Shown: one piece after another, positions 7,581 to 16,174 of the stretch | Position numbering within the stretch: position 1 is the first letter of the stretch | Layout of the letters: the number at the start of each line of letters is the position of its first letter | Assembly: GCA_039026235.1 (NCBI GenBank) | Contig: JBCCMQ010000001.1 | Location: 372,001-436,000, forward strand | Direction: 5' to 3' | DNA: 64,000 nucleotides | From: JBCCMQ01 sp039026235 | Lineage (GTDB): Bacteria; Pseudomonadota; Alphaproteobacteria; Rhodobacterales; Rhodobacteraceae | Notes under the pieces: generated by a model | What the model saw: the letters and a program-made list of their open reading frames with translations, nothing else | Database searches by the model: none | Told to the model about the DNA's origin: nothing | Made by a program: the position numbers and the translations under genes

Positions 7581-8957
7581 ATGCGCGTCGCCCTCTCTGC
7601 AGGAACGGCCGCCATCGGAGTTGCCATGGGCGGCGGGCTACTCGCCTATGGCATGGCAGTACCGGAAGAGGCCGAGCTTTGGAAAGCGGCGGGTCTGGGT
7701 CTTGCCGCACTAACGCTCTTTGCCACCCGGGTGGTACCAGAGCTAGTCACGGCTTTCGCGGTTTTTCTGGTCGCCCTCGCCCTTGCGACGGTCCCGCGCG
7801 AGATCGTCTTTTCCGGTTTCATGTCCGGGGGTTTCTGGCTTTTGGTGTCGGGGATCATACTCGGCACCGCCATTTCTTCGACCGGCCTTGCCGCGCGGAT
7901 ATCCGGACGGATGATGGCGGTGGCGGGCCCATCCTATCCCCGCGCCGTACTGGTCATTGCGGCGGCTGGAATGTTCCTTGGGCTTTTGATCCCTTCCACG
8001 ATGCCGCGCATCGTCGTGATGGTGCCTGTGGCCTTGTCTTTTGCCAGCCGATTGGGGTTGAGACAGGACGGACCGGGCACAGTGGGATTGGTGGCAACCG
8101 CTGTCACCGCCACGCTTTTGCCGACCTACACGATCCTGACGGCCAACCTGCCGACCATCGTGCATGTGGGCGCGATTGATCAGCTTTACGGCGTTCGAAG
8201 CACCTATTCCGGGTATCTCTGGCATCAGCTACCGGTGAACATTTTGCGTTTTGCGCTTCTCGTGGTCTTGATGCGGCGCTTCACGACAGAACCGGTGACG
8301 GCCGCAACTGACACCTCCGCACCCGAGACGCCGGAAAAACCCGAACAACGCAGGCTCTTGGCCATTCTCGCGGTCGCGATCCTGCTCTGGATGACCGACT
8401 TTATTCACGGCATTGAGCCTGCCTGGATTGCCATGGCCGCCGCCGCGGTCGTGATCTGGCCACGCTTTGGGATGCTGGGGCCTAAGGCCATGCGCGAGCA
8501 GATCGACCTGTCACCGGCGATTTTTTTCGCCGCGATCGTCACGGCTGTGGCGGTTGCCCGCGACAGCGGTCTGGATCAGTTACTGGCGGATGCAATCATC
8601 GGGGCGATCCCAATCAGCGCGAACGGTGGGCTGGCGTCAACCTACGGTGTCTTTTTCTTCTCTGTTGTGATTTCCCATCTGACCACCGCGCCTGCAGCGC
8701 CTGCCGTGCTGGCGCCATTTGCCCAGCCGCTTGCGCACGCCACGGGACTGTCGCTTGAGGCGGTGTCGATGACGCAGATCATCGGCATATCGACCCCCCT
8801 GATCCCCTATCAGGCGCCGCCGCTGATCGTTGCCATGTCTCTTTCCGGCCTGTCCAATGGGGTCTTCATGCGGATTTGTCTCTGGCTCGCCGTCGCGGTG
8901 ACTTTGCTGGGCATCCCGCTCAGCTACGCGTGGTGGTGGATGACGGGATTTGTCTGA
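7581..8957 (+). CDS. DASS/SLC13-family anion permease
   Basis: A 458-residue membrane protein with about 11-12 hydrophobic segments and a short charged cytoplasmic loop near residue 240 (PEKPEQRR). The inverted-repeat halves of the divalent anion:sodium symporter family are visible, for example LGLLIPSTMPRIVVM in the first half and WMTDFIHGI at the start of the second. It would import di- or monocarboxylates or sulfate-like anions. It is a second carboxylate-type importer within the same operon as the TRAP system. Confidence 0.85.
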   Translation: MRVALSAGTAAIGVAMGGGLLAYGMAVPEEAELWKAAGLGLAALTLFATRVVPELVTAFAVFLVALALATVPREIVFSGFMSGGFWLLVSGIILGTAISSTGLAARISGRMMAVAGPSYPRAVLVIAAAGMFLGLLIPSTMPRIVVMVPVALSFASRLGLRQDGPGTVGLVATAVTATLLPTYTILTANLPTIVHVGAIDQLYGVRSTYSGYLWHQLPVNILRFALLVVLMRRFTTEPVTAATDTSAPETPEKPEQRRLLAILAVAILLWMTDFIHGIEPAWIAMAAAAVVIWPRFGMLGPKAMREQIDLSPAIFFAAIVTAVAVARDSGLDQLLADAIIGAIPISANGGLASTYGVFFFSVVISHLTTAPAAPAVLAPFAQPLAHATGLSLEAVSMTQIIGISTPLIPYQAPPLIVAMSLSGLSNGVFMRICLWLAVAVTLLGIPLSYAWWWMTGFV

Positions 8958-9044
8958 TGACGGGCATCAGGAATAATTGTTGGAGCGTCCAACGGGCGCC
9001 GCGCTAGCAGAGACGGCGCGGATTGGACAACGCGGGAGGCATTC

Positions 9045-10118
9045 ATGGCGAAAACCGAAGTGGCGGTCATCGGCACCGGGTGGTGTGGCGGCATCCGTGC
9101 GGAAACGCTGGCGAAATCCGCATTGGTCGATGCGCTGCATATCTGCGAAATCCGGCCCGAGCGGCTGGAAGAAGTGCGGCTTTTGACCAACCCCGCCATC
9201 GCCACGCTGGATTATCAGGACATCGTGGCAAATCCGGCCATCACCGTGGTCTATATTTCGACGACGCCGGAACAGACCCACTATCCGATCGCGCGCGACT
9301 GCCTGAAGGCGGGCAAACATGTCCTTCTTGAAAAACCCATTGCGCTGGAGTTCTGGGAAGCTGACGAGCTGATCTCGCTGTCGCGCGCCAATAACGTCAA
9401 GTTCACGATCGGCTATTCCCAGCGGTTCAATCCCAAGATTGCCTACGCCAAAAAGGCCATCGCCGACGGAAAGCTCGGCAAGGTCGTGAACGTGATGGTC
9501 AGCCGTCACCTGTCACGCAACCTCGGCAAGAAGATTGCCAACCGGGTGAAACTGTCGCCGGCGGCCATGGAATCGACCCATGATCTGGATTTCGTATTCT
9601 GGCTGCTCGACTCCGCAAGACCCGAGAAGATCTATTCCCAAGGTGCCTATGGCTACATGAAAGAGCTGAACGGGTCCTATGATTGCATGTGGTCGACGGT
9701 GACGATGGACGATGGCACGCTCGTGGTCATCGGTGGCGGCTGGAACCTGCCGCCCAGCTATCCGAACTACTGCGGCACCTGGATCGAAATCACCGGTACC
9801 GAGGGCGCATTGATCTTGGACGATACAGCGCGCGACCATTGGATGAACACCGTATCCGAAGGCACCCACTACCCCATGTCAACGATGCCGGGCGAACATG
9901 TCGATCACGTTTTTGCCGGTCAGATGGGCCCCGAGACACTGCACTTTCTGGAGGCGGTGCTGCTCGATGGCCCCGTGATGGTTGATCCGGCCCATGCGAG
10001 GATGGTGATGGAGACCTATTCGGCCGCCGATCTTTCGGCCGAGATTGGCGAGCCCATTTCGCTGCCGTTGTCGAACCTCGCCATCTCGCAACTGGCAGAT
10101 ATGAAGGCGGCAGAGTGA
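9045..10118 (+). CDS. Gfo/Idh/MocA family oxidoreductase
   Basis: A 357-residue NAD(P)-dependent oxidoreductase. It has an N-terminal Rossmann domain (VAVIGTGWCGGIRAETLA), the family EKP motif in HVLLEKPIAL near residue 100 and a C-terminal alpha/beta substrate domain. The active-site region SPAAMESTHDLDFVFWLL carries the conserved acidic and histidine residues in a slightly unusual order. Substrates in this family are usually cyclic polyols, sugars or sugar acids. GGGAGG lies 8 nt upstream of the ATG, and the stop overlaps the next start by 4 nt. Confidence 0.9.
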   Translation: MAKTEVAVIGTGWCGGIRAETLAKSALVDALHICEIRPERLEEVRLLTNPAIATLDYQDIVANPAITVVYISTTPEQTHYPIARDCLKAGKHVLLEKPIALEFWEADELISLSRANNVKFTIGYSQRFNPKIAYAKKAIADGKLGKVVNVMVSRHLSRNLGKKIANRVKLSPAAMESTHDLDFVFWLLDSARPEKIYSQGAYGYMKELNGSYDCMWSTVTMDDGTLVVIGGGWNLPPSYPNYCGTWIEITGTEGALILDDTARDHWMNTVSEGTHYPMSTMPGEHVDHVFAGQMGPETLHFLEAVLLDGPVMVDPAHARMVMETYSAADLSAEIGEPISLPLSNLAISQLADMKAAE

Positions 10119-10999
10119 CAACCGGCGCCAGCACTGTAGGGGTGATCGGCCTTGGCCAGATGGGCAAGGGGATTGCTGCCAACCTGGCCCAAAACGGTCT
10201 TCTGAACGCGGTCTTCGACTTGGATGCCGGCACCGGGCGGCATCAAGGCCTGGGGCCCTTTTGGCAAGAAAATGTGGCGCCGGTGCTGGCCCGATGTGAA
10301 ATCTGCCTTTTCGCCGTGCCGAGCACCGCGGAAGTCCGCGAAACCACGATGCGCGCCACTGCGGTGCCGGGACAGCTTATCGTTGACCTGACCACGTCTC
10401 ACCCGAATGAGGCACGCGCACTTGCGCGGGAACTTGAAGCGCGCGGTCAACGCTATGTCGATGCGGCTATGACGGGCGGGGCGGCGGGCGCGGATGCTGG
10501 GACACTGACGCTGATGGTCGGTGGCGAGGATGCGGATGTGTCCAGATTGAATGCAACCTTTAACGCAATCGCCGCCCGTTTTTTCCACCTTGGGCCGGTC
10601 GGTGCCGGGCAGGCGATGAAACTGGTCCACAATATGATCCTGCATGCGAATTTTCTGGCCACATGCGAAGGTCTGGGCCTTGCCAGGCGCCTTGGGATCG
10701 ACCTCAATCAGGCCGCCGACGTTCTGAACGCCGGCAATGCCCGGTCGTTTGTGACCGAGGTGCGTTTCCCACGCGATATCCTAAGCGGCACTATGAACGG
10801 TCGGTCGACGGTGGCCAATCTGGCCAAGGATCTGGGACTGGCGTCAAATCTGGCAGCGACATCAGAGGTACCCGCACCCTATGCCGATATGACCGCCGCG
10901 CTTCTAAAGCGGGCAGCAGAGATCGGACCGTCAGATCGCGATTTTACCCAAATTTTTTCGGACTACGCATCGATTGCGGCCGATTGGGAGGCGACATGA
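10115..10999 (+). CDS. 3-Hydroxyisobutyrate dehydrogenase-like beta-hydroxyacid dehydrogenase 1
   Basis: A 294-residue beta-hydroxyacid dehydrogenase with the nucleotide motif GVIGLGQMGKGIAANL, the substrate loop DAAMTGGAAGADAGTLTLMVGG near residue 120 and the catalytic lysine in GAGQAMKLVHNM near residue 170. Family reactions include oxidation of 3-hydroxyisobutyrate and reduction of tartronate semialdehyde. It starts at a GTG overlapping the preceding TGA (GTGA), and its own stop overlaps the next ATG (ATGA). Translational coupling of three oxidoreductases follows from this. Confidence 0.9.
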   Translation: MTTGASTVGVIGLGQMGKGIAANLAQNGLLNAVFDLDAGTGRHQGLGPFWQENVAPVLARCEICLFAVPSTAEVRETTMRATAVPGQLIVDLTTSHPNEARALARELEARGQRYVDAAMTGGAAGADAGTLTLMVGGEDADVSRLNATFNAIAARFFHLGPVGAGQAMKLVHNMILHANFLATCEGLGLARRLGIDLNQAADVLNAGNARSFVTEVRFPRDILSGTMNGRSTVANLAKDLGLASNLAATSEVPAPYADMTAALLKRAAEIGPSDRDFTQIFSDYASIAADWEAT

Positions 11000-11856
11000 C
11001 ACAATCAATTGGCATCTTTGGACTTGGTCTGATCGGTATGGCACTGGCCGAACGGCTTTTGGCCGCCGGGCATAGTGTGACAGGCTGCGATGTGAACGCT
11101 GCGCGCGAAGACCTGCTTCGCACCAAGGGCGGAAGCCCGGCAGAACCGGCCGCAGTCTGGAGCGCCGATATCCTGCTATCGGCGGTTTTTAGTACGGATC
11201 AGTTGGCTGATGTAATCGCCTCGGCGCCTGCCGAAACCGGCAAGGTTCTGGTGACCATGAGCACCTGCGATCCCGACCAGGTCGCCCATCTGGCGACGGT
11301 GGCGCGACAGAAGTCGCTTGTTCTGGTCGAGGCGCCGATTTCCGGCACCAGCCTGCAGGTTGAAAGGGGTACGGCCCTTCTGCTTCTGGCGGGCGATCCG
11401 GAAGGACTGGACAGATTTGATGAAATCGCCGATGCGATTTCCCCCAATCGCGAACGCGTCGGGCAGATCGGCAATGGCAACAAGATGAAACTTGCGATCA
11501 ACTGCGTTCTGGGGCTGAACCGGGCTGCGGTCGCCGAAGGTCTGGTTTTTGCCGAGGCGCTGGGTCTGGATCCGGCCAGCTATCTTGAGACGGCTCTGCG
11601 GTCCGCAGCCCGTTCCGACGTCATGGCCGCAAAGGGTCCGATGATGGTCAAACGGGATTTTACCCCGCTGGGCCGCATTGCACAGTCGCATAAGGATTTC
11701 CGCCTGATCCGCGACATGGCTGAACGGCACGGTCACGGCGCCATGCCGATGGTCAATCGTTATCTTGAGGTCATGGCGGACGCGGATGAGGCCGGTGACA
11801 GCGACAAGGACAACTCTGCCGTTTTTCTGGCGGTATCGCGCATGGCACAGAGGTAA
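10996..11856 (+). CDS. 3-Hydroxyisobutyrate dehydrogenase-like beta-hydroxyacid dehydrogenase 2
   Basis: A 286-residue paralogue of the preceding gene with GIFGLGLIGMALAERL, EAPISGTSLQVERGTALLLL and the catalytic lysine in GNGNKMKLAIN. It is diverged enough from its neighbour to argue for a different substrate or stereochemistry, not recent duplication. It is the last gene of the rightward operon; the convergent AEC gene ends 6 nt away, with no room for a long terminator. Confidence 0.9.
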   Translation: MTQSIGIFGLGLIGMALAERLLAAGHSVTGCDVNAAREDLLRTKGGSPAEPAAVWSADILLSAVFSTDQLADVIASAPAETGKVLVTMSTCDPDQVAHLATVARQKSLVLVEAPISGTSLQVERGTALLLLAGDPEGLDRFDEIADAISPNRERVGQIGNGNKMKLAINCVLGLNRAAVAEGLVFAEALGLDPASYLETALRSAARSDVMAAKGPMMVKRDFTPLGRIAQSHKDFRLIRDMAERHGHGAMPMVNRYLEVMADADEAGDSDKDNSAVFLAVSRMAQR

Positions 11857-11861
11857 TTCGC

Positions 11862-12752
11862 TTACGCGGCGGCGAAATACAGGGCCGCCGCGATCAGTCC
11901 CGGCAGCAGCATGAAATTCAGCACGGTCGAGCTGACAACCAGACCGGCGACGCGTTCCGCATCCTTGCCGTAATGTTCTGCGATCACATAGGTCACAAGC
12001 GCCGAAGGCATGGCCGTCAGAAGAAAGATCGCGCCCGCTTCAACGCCGCTGAGATCGAACAGCCAAAGCAACGACAACCCCGCCGACAGGCCAATCGCAA
12101 GCCTAAGGAAGGCCAAGGCAGCCGAAGTTCCGATATCGCGGACGCGAAGCCTTGCCAGCGCGCCGCCGAGGAGGATCAGCATCACCGGTATCATCATGGC
12201 ACCCAATAGCTCGGTCGTATCCATGACGATCCCGGGCGGTGCCACGTCTGAAATCCGGAACAAAAGAACGGCAACGATGGACCATATCAGCGGCTCGCGC
12301 AGCAGTTTTTTCAGGTCCAGCTCGCCAGAGACCAGCGCCGGCACCACAGTGTATTGGACAAGCGCGATTGTAAAAAAATAAGCTGCACCAATCGCCAGCC
12401 CATCGTCGGCAAAGGCGAAAAAGACGATGGGCAGCCCGGCATTTCCCGCGTTCGGCAAAGATAGCGGCGCCAGGAAGGTGGTCCGGGGCAGGCGGAATGC
12501 GGTGAGTATCAGAAAGGCGATGCCGCCACCGACCAGAACTGCTGACACCGCGATGGCCACGATGCGAGCCAGGGAGTCATCGGGCAGGGCGGTGCCGGTC
12601 AGCGACGAGAAGACAAGCGCGGGCGTGCCCAGCAACATGGCAAGGCGGCTTAGCGATTCCGCATGAAAACCCATGCCGCGCCATTCAAGAAAAAAGCCAA
12701 TGCCAACGACCACGAAAACGGGTGCGACAATCTGAAAAATCTCGGTCGACAC
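11862..12752 (-). CDS. AEC (auxin efflux carrier) family transporter
   Basis: A 296-residue integral membrane protein with about 10 hydrophobic segments arranged as two repeats. It includes the crossover segment LSLPNAGNAGLPIVFFAF characteristic of AEC permeases. Bacterial members include malonate and malate carriers. The GTG at 12752 (VSTEIFQIVAPVF) was chosen because the frame extending to 13064 adds about 104 non-hydrophobic residues unlike any AEC protein; a GGAG lies about 12 nt before it. It is convergent with region 1 and divergent from the TTT transporter operon. Confidence 0.85.
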   Translation of the reverse strand: MSTEIFQIVAPVFVVVGIGFFLEWRGMGFHAESLSRLAMLLGTPALVFSSLTGTALPDDSLARIVAIAVSAVLVGGGIAFLILTAFRLPRTTFLAPLSLPNAGNAGLPIVFFAFADDGLAIGAAYFFTIALVQYTVVPALVSGELDLKKLLREPLIWSIVAVLLFRISDVAPPGIVMDTTELLGAMMIPVMLILLGGALARLRVRDIGTSAALAFLRLAIGLSAGLSLLWLFDLSGVEAGAIFLLTAMPSALVTYVIAEHYGKDAERVAGLVVSSTVLNFMLLPGLIAAALYFAAA

Positions 12753-13072
12753 CTGCGGTGCGCTCCGTTCCCAGCCAAGTTGCTCCGTTGTCGAGCTATG
12801 GCGCAAAAAGGTCAAACTCTGCAATTGCTTAGTGCATTCAAATAACCCGCTAGCATCCATCAAAAATCCTGATTTCACGGGGTTATACCGCTGCTCTACT
12901 TTTTCATCAAAGGAAGGGTCGAGGGTGCCGTTTTTCGGCCACCGCAAAGGGTTCAGGCGCTGCTCGCAGAAGGCAGACCAGCCCTTGCGGGGCGACGGTT
13001 CGCCGCGAAACGCGGCCGGAACGACAGCCCCACCGATTAGGGAGGAAACCCGATCAAAGGGCAAACCACGCC
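12753..13072. other. 320-nt divergent intergenic region, AEC / tctB
   Basis: It separates the leftward AEC gene from the rightward TctB gene and should hold both promoters. A Shine-Dalgarno-like AGGGAGGAAA sits near 13039-13048 with no start codon at normal distance, and AAAGGG near 13056-13061 is better placed for the TTG at 13073. A short GGCGA/TCGCC hairpin is visible near 12990. No convincing RNA gene or ORF was seen. Confidence 0.5.
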
Positions 13073-13603
13073 TTGGGTCACCGGACCGTGAAGGTTCTGG
13101 GCAAAATCACCGCGGAAACCTGGCTGACTGCCTTGTTTCTTGCGCTTGGTGCGCTGGGGACAATTTTCATGGGTCAGCTGGTGGCTGAACCCAAGGTTCT
13201 GTTTGGGCGGTCGCTGACGGCGATCCCACCGTCCCTGTTCCCGTCACTGGTTCTTGGTGCCCTGGCGGCGCTTGCCGCCCTTCGCATGTACCAGATCCGG
13301 TCGGCCTTTTTCAGCACACTGCCGGAGGTCGCCGGACCATCGGCACTGGGGCGGGTGGTGATGCTGTTTGCCGTGATGTTTTTTTATGCCTTCACCATGA
13401 ATTCTCTGGGTTTTCTGATCTCGTCGGCCCTGTCAATGGCGGCTGTGTCCTGGATTGCTGGCAATCGGTCCGTTGTTCAGATCTGTCTGGTTTCGCTCTT
13501 CAGCCCGATAGCGCTTTACTTGATCTCAACGCGTGGCCTGGCGGTGGCCCTGCCTGAGCTCAGCGCCATAGAATTCTTCTACGCAAGGGTCTTCGACTGG
13601 TGA
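13073..13603 (+). CDS. tctB: Tripartite tricarboxylate transporter small subunit (TctB-like)
   Basis: A 176-residue membrane protein with four hydrophobic segments (near residues 17-35, 52-68, 92-115 and 118-150), matching TctB topology and length. TctB assists TctA in periplasmic-binding-protein-dependent, cation-driven carboxylate uptake. The start is uncertain: TTG 13073 and GTG 13088 are both possible. The order TctB-TctA-TctC places it as the first gene of the operon. Confidence 0.8.
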   Translation: MGHRTVKVLGKITAETWLTALFLALGALGTIFMGQLVAEPKVLFGRSLTAIPPSLFPSLVLGALAALAALRMYQIRSAFFSTLPEVAGPSALGRVVMLFAVMFFYAFTMNSLGFLISSALSMAAVSWIAGNRSVVQICLVSLFSPIALYLISTRGLAVALPELSAIEFFYARVFDW

Positions 13604-13637
13604 TGGTCGGGGCCCAGAATACCGTTGTAGGCGTCGG

Positions 13638-15116
13638 ATGATCGAGCAATTCGCAGAAGGCGCGATGCTGTCGTTTCGCTTCGACACGATCTCAATGATC
13701 GTCATCGGCTTGTTTTCAGGCATGGTGGTCGGGGCGCTTCCCGGTTTCACGACCCTGATGGCGATGGCGATCCTGTTGCCGCTGTCGTTCTTTCTGGATC
13801 CGCTCGTGGGTATTCCGTTCCTCCTTGGGGTCTACAAAGGCGGAATATTCGGCGGATCCATTCCGGCGATCCTTGTATCGATGCCGGGGACGGGCGCGGC
13901 GGTCGCAACCTCGATCGATGGTTACAAGCTGACGCAAAAGGGCCAATCCCGCAAAGCCCTTGATATGGCGCTTTTTGCCTCGGTCATCGGCGATTCCTTC
14001 AGCGATATCTTCACCATCCTGATGATCTTTCCGATCGCGCTTCTGGTTATGCAGTTCGGCCCGCCAGAACTCTTTGCCGTTTTGCTGATGAGCCTTGTCA
14101 TAATCGTGGCAACATCGTCTCGTAACGCTTTGAAAGGGCTGATTATGGTTCTGTTTGGGCTATGGCTTGCACAGATCGGAACGGACCCAATTGGTGGGGT
14201 GGAACGCTTTACGTTTGGCGCCTTTGAACTGAAATCGGGCATACCGCTTTTGCCCATGCTGATCGGCGTGTTCGCTCTGCCGGAACTGGTCTATGCAGTG
14301 ATGCGAAGCCAGCGCGCCGGCGGGTTTGCAAAGCTTGTGGGCGCGCGCCTCAGCCGCGCTGAGTTCTGGCGCTGCCTGCCCACGATCCGACGCTCGACGC
14401 TGATTGGCACCGCTATCGGCATTGTTCCTGGGCTGGGCCAGGTCGTGGCCGCGATGATGGGCTATTCGGCTGCCAAGAATGCGTCATCTCATCCCGAAAC
14501 TTTCGGCGAAGGCGAAGTCGAAGGTGTTGCGGCGGCCGAGGCGGCCAATAACGCGGTGAACGGCCCGACGCTGGTCCCGCTTTTGACGCTGGGCATCCCG
14601 GGCGACAACGTCACCGCAATTCTGCTGGGCGCCTTTGTCGCCCAAGGTCTTCGGCCGGGTCCGCAGCTGTTCGAAGAACAAGGCGCCATCGTTTTCGGCA
14701 TTCTGGTCGCCATGGTGCTCGCAAACCTCTTGTTTGTTGTGATCGGCTACCTGTCGATCCCGCTGTTTTCGCGGATCGTGACCGTCAAGACCGGGCTGTT
14801 GGTGCCGATTGTCATCATGTTCGCCTTTGCCGGCGCCTATGTCTTTCGGTCCGACGCCACCGACGTCCTGATGCTTGTCCTCTTCGGGCTTTTCGGGCTT
14901 CTGGCGCGGGCCGCTAAATTCGAGGTCATGCCCATGGTGATGGGCTTCATCCTTGGCGCGCCGCTCGAATACTCATTCGGTCAGACCGTCGCCATGGCGG
15001 GAACAGAACCCCTGAAATTTCTGCTTTCCGAACGCCTGGGCATGTTTCTGGTGCTCGTGGCAACGCCCATCGTGGGCTTTTATCTCTGGCGGCGCATGAG
15101 GGCCGCCACCGCATAA
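13638..15116 (+). CDS. tctA: Tripartite tricarboxylate transporter large permease (TctA)
   Basis: A 492-residue permease, normal TctA length, with about 11-12 helices. It carries the two TctA signature regions: GALPGFTTLMAMAILLP near residue 32 and the later GTAIGIVPGLGQVVAAMMGY. A conserved glycine- and proline-rich loop (LTLGIPGDNVTAILLGAF) is also present. It would translocate a carboxylate delivered by the binding protein encoded downstream. It begins 34 nt after tctB. Confidence 0.93.
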   Translation: MIEQFAEGAMLSFRFDTISMIVIGLFSGMVVGALPGFTTLMAMAILLPLSFFLDPLVGIPFLLGVYKGGIFGGSIPAILVSMPGTGAAVATSIDGYKLTQKGQSRKALDMALFASVIGDSFSDIFTILMIFPIALLVMQFGPPELFAVLLMSLVIIVATSSRNALKGLIMVLFGLWLAQIGTDPIGGVERFTFGAFELKSGIPLLPMLIGVFALPELVYAVMRSQRAGGFAKLVGARLSRAEFWRCLPTIRRSTLIGTAIGIVPGLGQVVAAMMGYSAAKNASSHPETFGEGEVEGVAAAEAANNAVNGPTLVPLLTLGIPGDNVTAILLGAFVAQGLRPGPQLFEEQGAIVFGILVAMVLANLLFVVIGYLSIPLFSRIVTVKTGLLVPIVIMFAFAGAYVFRSDATDVLMLVLFGLFGLLARAAKFEVMPMVMGFILGAPLEYSFGQTVAMAGTEPLKFLLSERLGMFLVLVATPIVGFYLWRRMRAATA

Positions 15117-15151
15117 ATCGACAAAGAAAATAACGATCATAGGAGGAGAAA

Positions 15152-16111
15152 ATGATCTGGAGAACGCTGAACAGGACCTTTCGTACGGCCCTGATTGCCA
15201 CCCTGGGCTTTGGGACGGCCGCCTTTGCGGATTACCCCGAAAAGCCAATCACACTTGTGATCCCGTTCGGGGCAGGTGGTTCCCACGACTTGAATGCCCG
15301 GATCATCACATCGACCATTCCGGCGCATCTTGGCCAGGCCATGATCGTGAAACTTAGCCCCGGTGCTGGCGGCCAGAAAGGCACGCAAGAGGTCGCTAAT
15401 GCCGCGGCGGATGGCTACACGCTTCTTTTCGCGCACAACTACACCGATATGCTGCAGCAGCACGTCGAGAATCTGCCATACAATCCGGCCGAGGACTTTG
15501 TGCCCGTCGCCCGCGTCAACTTTGCCCCGATCGCGGTGGTCGTGAAGGGCGACAGTGAATATCAGACGTTTGGTGATCTGGTCGAGGCTGCGAAAGCCAG
15601 TCCTGGCGAGGTTGATATGGCCCATTCCGGAAACTGGGGCGCCCTGTTTGTGCCAGCCGCTCAGATCATGAAGGAAACCGGCGCGGCCTTTAACCTCGTG
15701 CCCTATCAGGGTGGTGGCCCAGCTATGCAGGCGCTGCTGTCAGGCGATGCCGATGTAACTATGGGCTTTCCCTCGGTCCTCGGGCCGCTCATCGAATCCG
15801 GTGAAATTCGTGTGCTTGCGACCGCAGGGTCTGATCGGCTTTACGAAGACGTCCCAACCTTTTCCGAGGCCGGGATGATCGGTGATATCGGCTTTATGCA
15901 CCGGGTGGTTCTGGCCCCATCGGGCACCCCGGATGATGTCATCGAAACGCTTGAGGCATCCTTTACGGCGCTGCAGGAAGACCGCAGCTTCCAGCGCCTT
16001 ATGAGCCGTCTCGGTGAAAACACGGATCTGATGCTGGGAGATGATTACGAGGCTTTGCGTCAGGAACAAAGCGTGGCTTTCAAGGCGCTGGTCGATTCCA
16101 TAACCCAGTAG
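15152..16111 (+). CDS. tctC: Tripartite tricarboxylate transporter binding protein (TctC)
   Basis: A 319-residue periplasmic binding protein with a Sec signal peptide (TALIATLGFGTAAFA, cleavage before DYPEKP). The Bug/TctC landmarks are present: KPITLVIPFGAGGSHDLNAR, the ligand-loop GAGGQKGTQEVANAAADGYT and YQGGGPAMQALLSGDADV. Bug proteins bind carboxylates or amides; the ligand is unknown. GGAGGAG lies 7 nt upstream of the ATG. A strong terminator follows 17 nt after the stop. Confidence 0.93.
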   Translation: MIWRTLNRTFRTALIATLGFGTAAFADYPEKPITLVIPFGAGGSHDLNARIITSTIPAHLGQAMIVKLSPGAGGQKGTQEVANAAADGYTLLFAHNYTDMLQQHVENLPYNPAEDFVPVARVNFAPIAVVVKGDSEYQTFGDLVEAAKASPGEVDMAHSGNWGALFVPAAQIMKETGAAFNLVPYQGGGPAMQALLSGDADVTMGFPSVLGPLIESGEIRVLATAGSDRLYEDVPTFSEAGMIGDIGFMHRVVLAPSGTPDDVIETLEASFTALQEDRSFQRLMSRLGENTDLMLGDDYEALRQEQSVAFKALVDSITQ

Positions 16112-16127
16112 GCGACAGGCAACCATT

Positions 16128-16160
16128 ACCAGGGCGTAGACCTGTGCGCCCTGGTTTTTT
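16128..16160 (+). terminator. Rho-independent terminator after tctC
   Basis: A perfect 9-bp stem, ACCAGGGCG (16128-16136) with CGCCCTGGT (16147-16155), has a 10-nt loop and a T-run (16156-16160). It ends 14 nt before the next start codon, so any transcript of the downstream genes must read through it or start very close by. Confidence 0.85.
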
Positions 16161-16174
16161 GATCGGAGTTTTCC

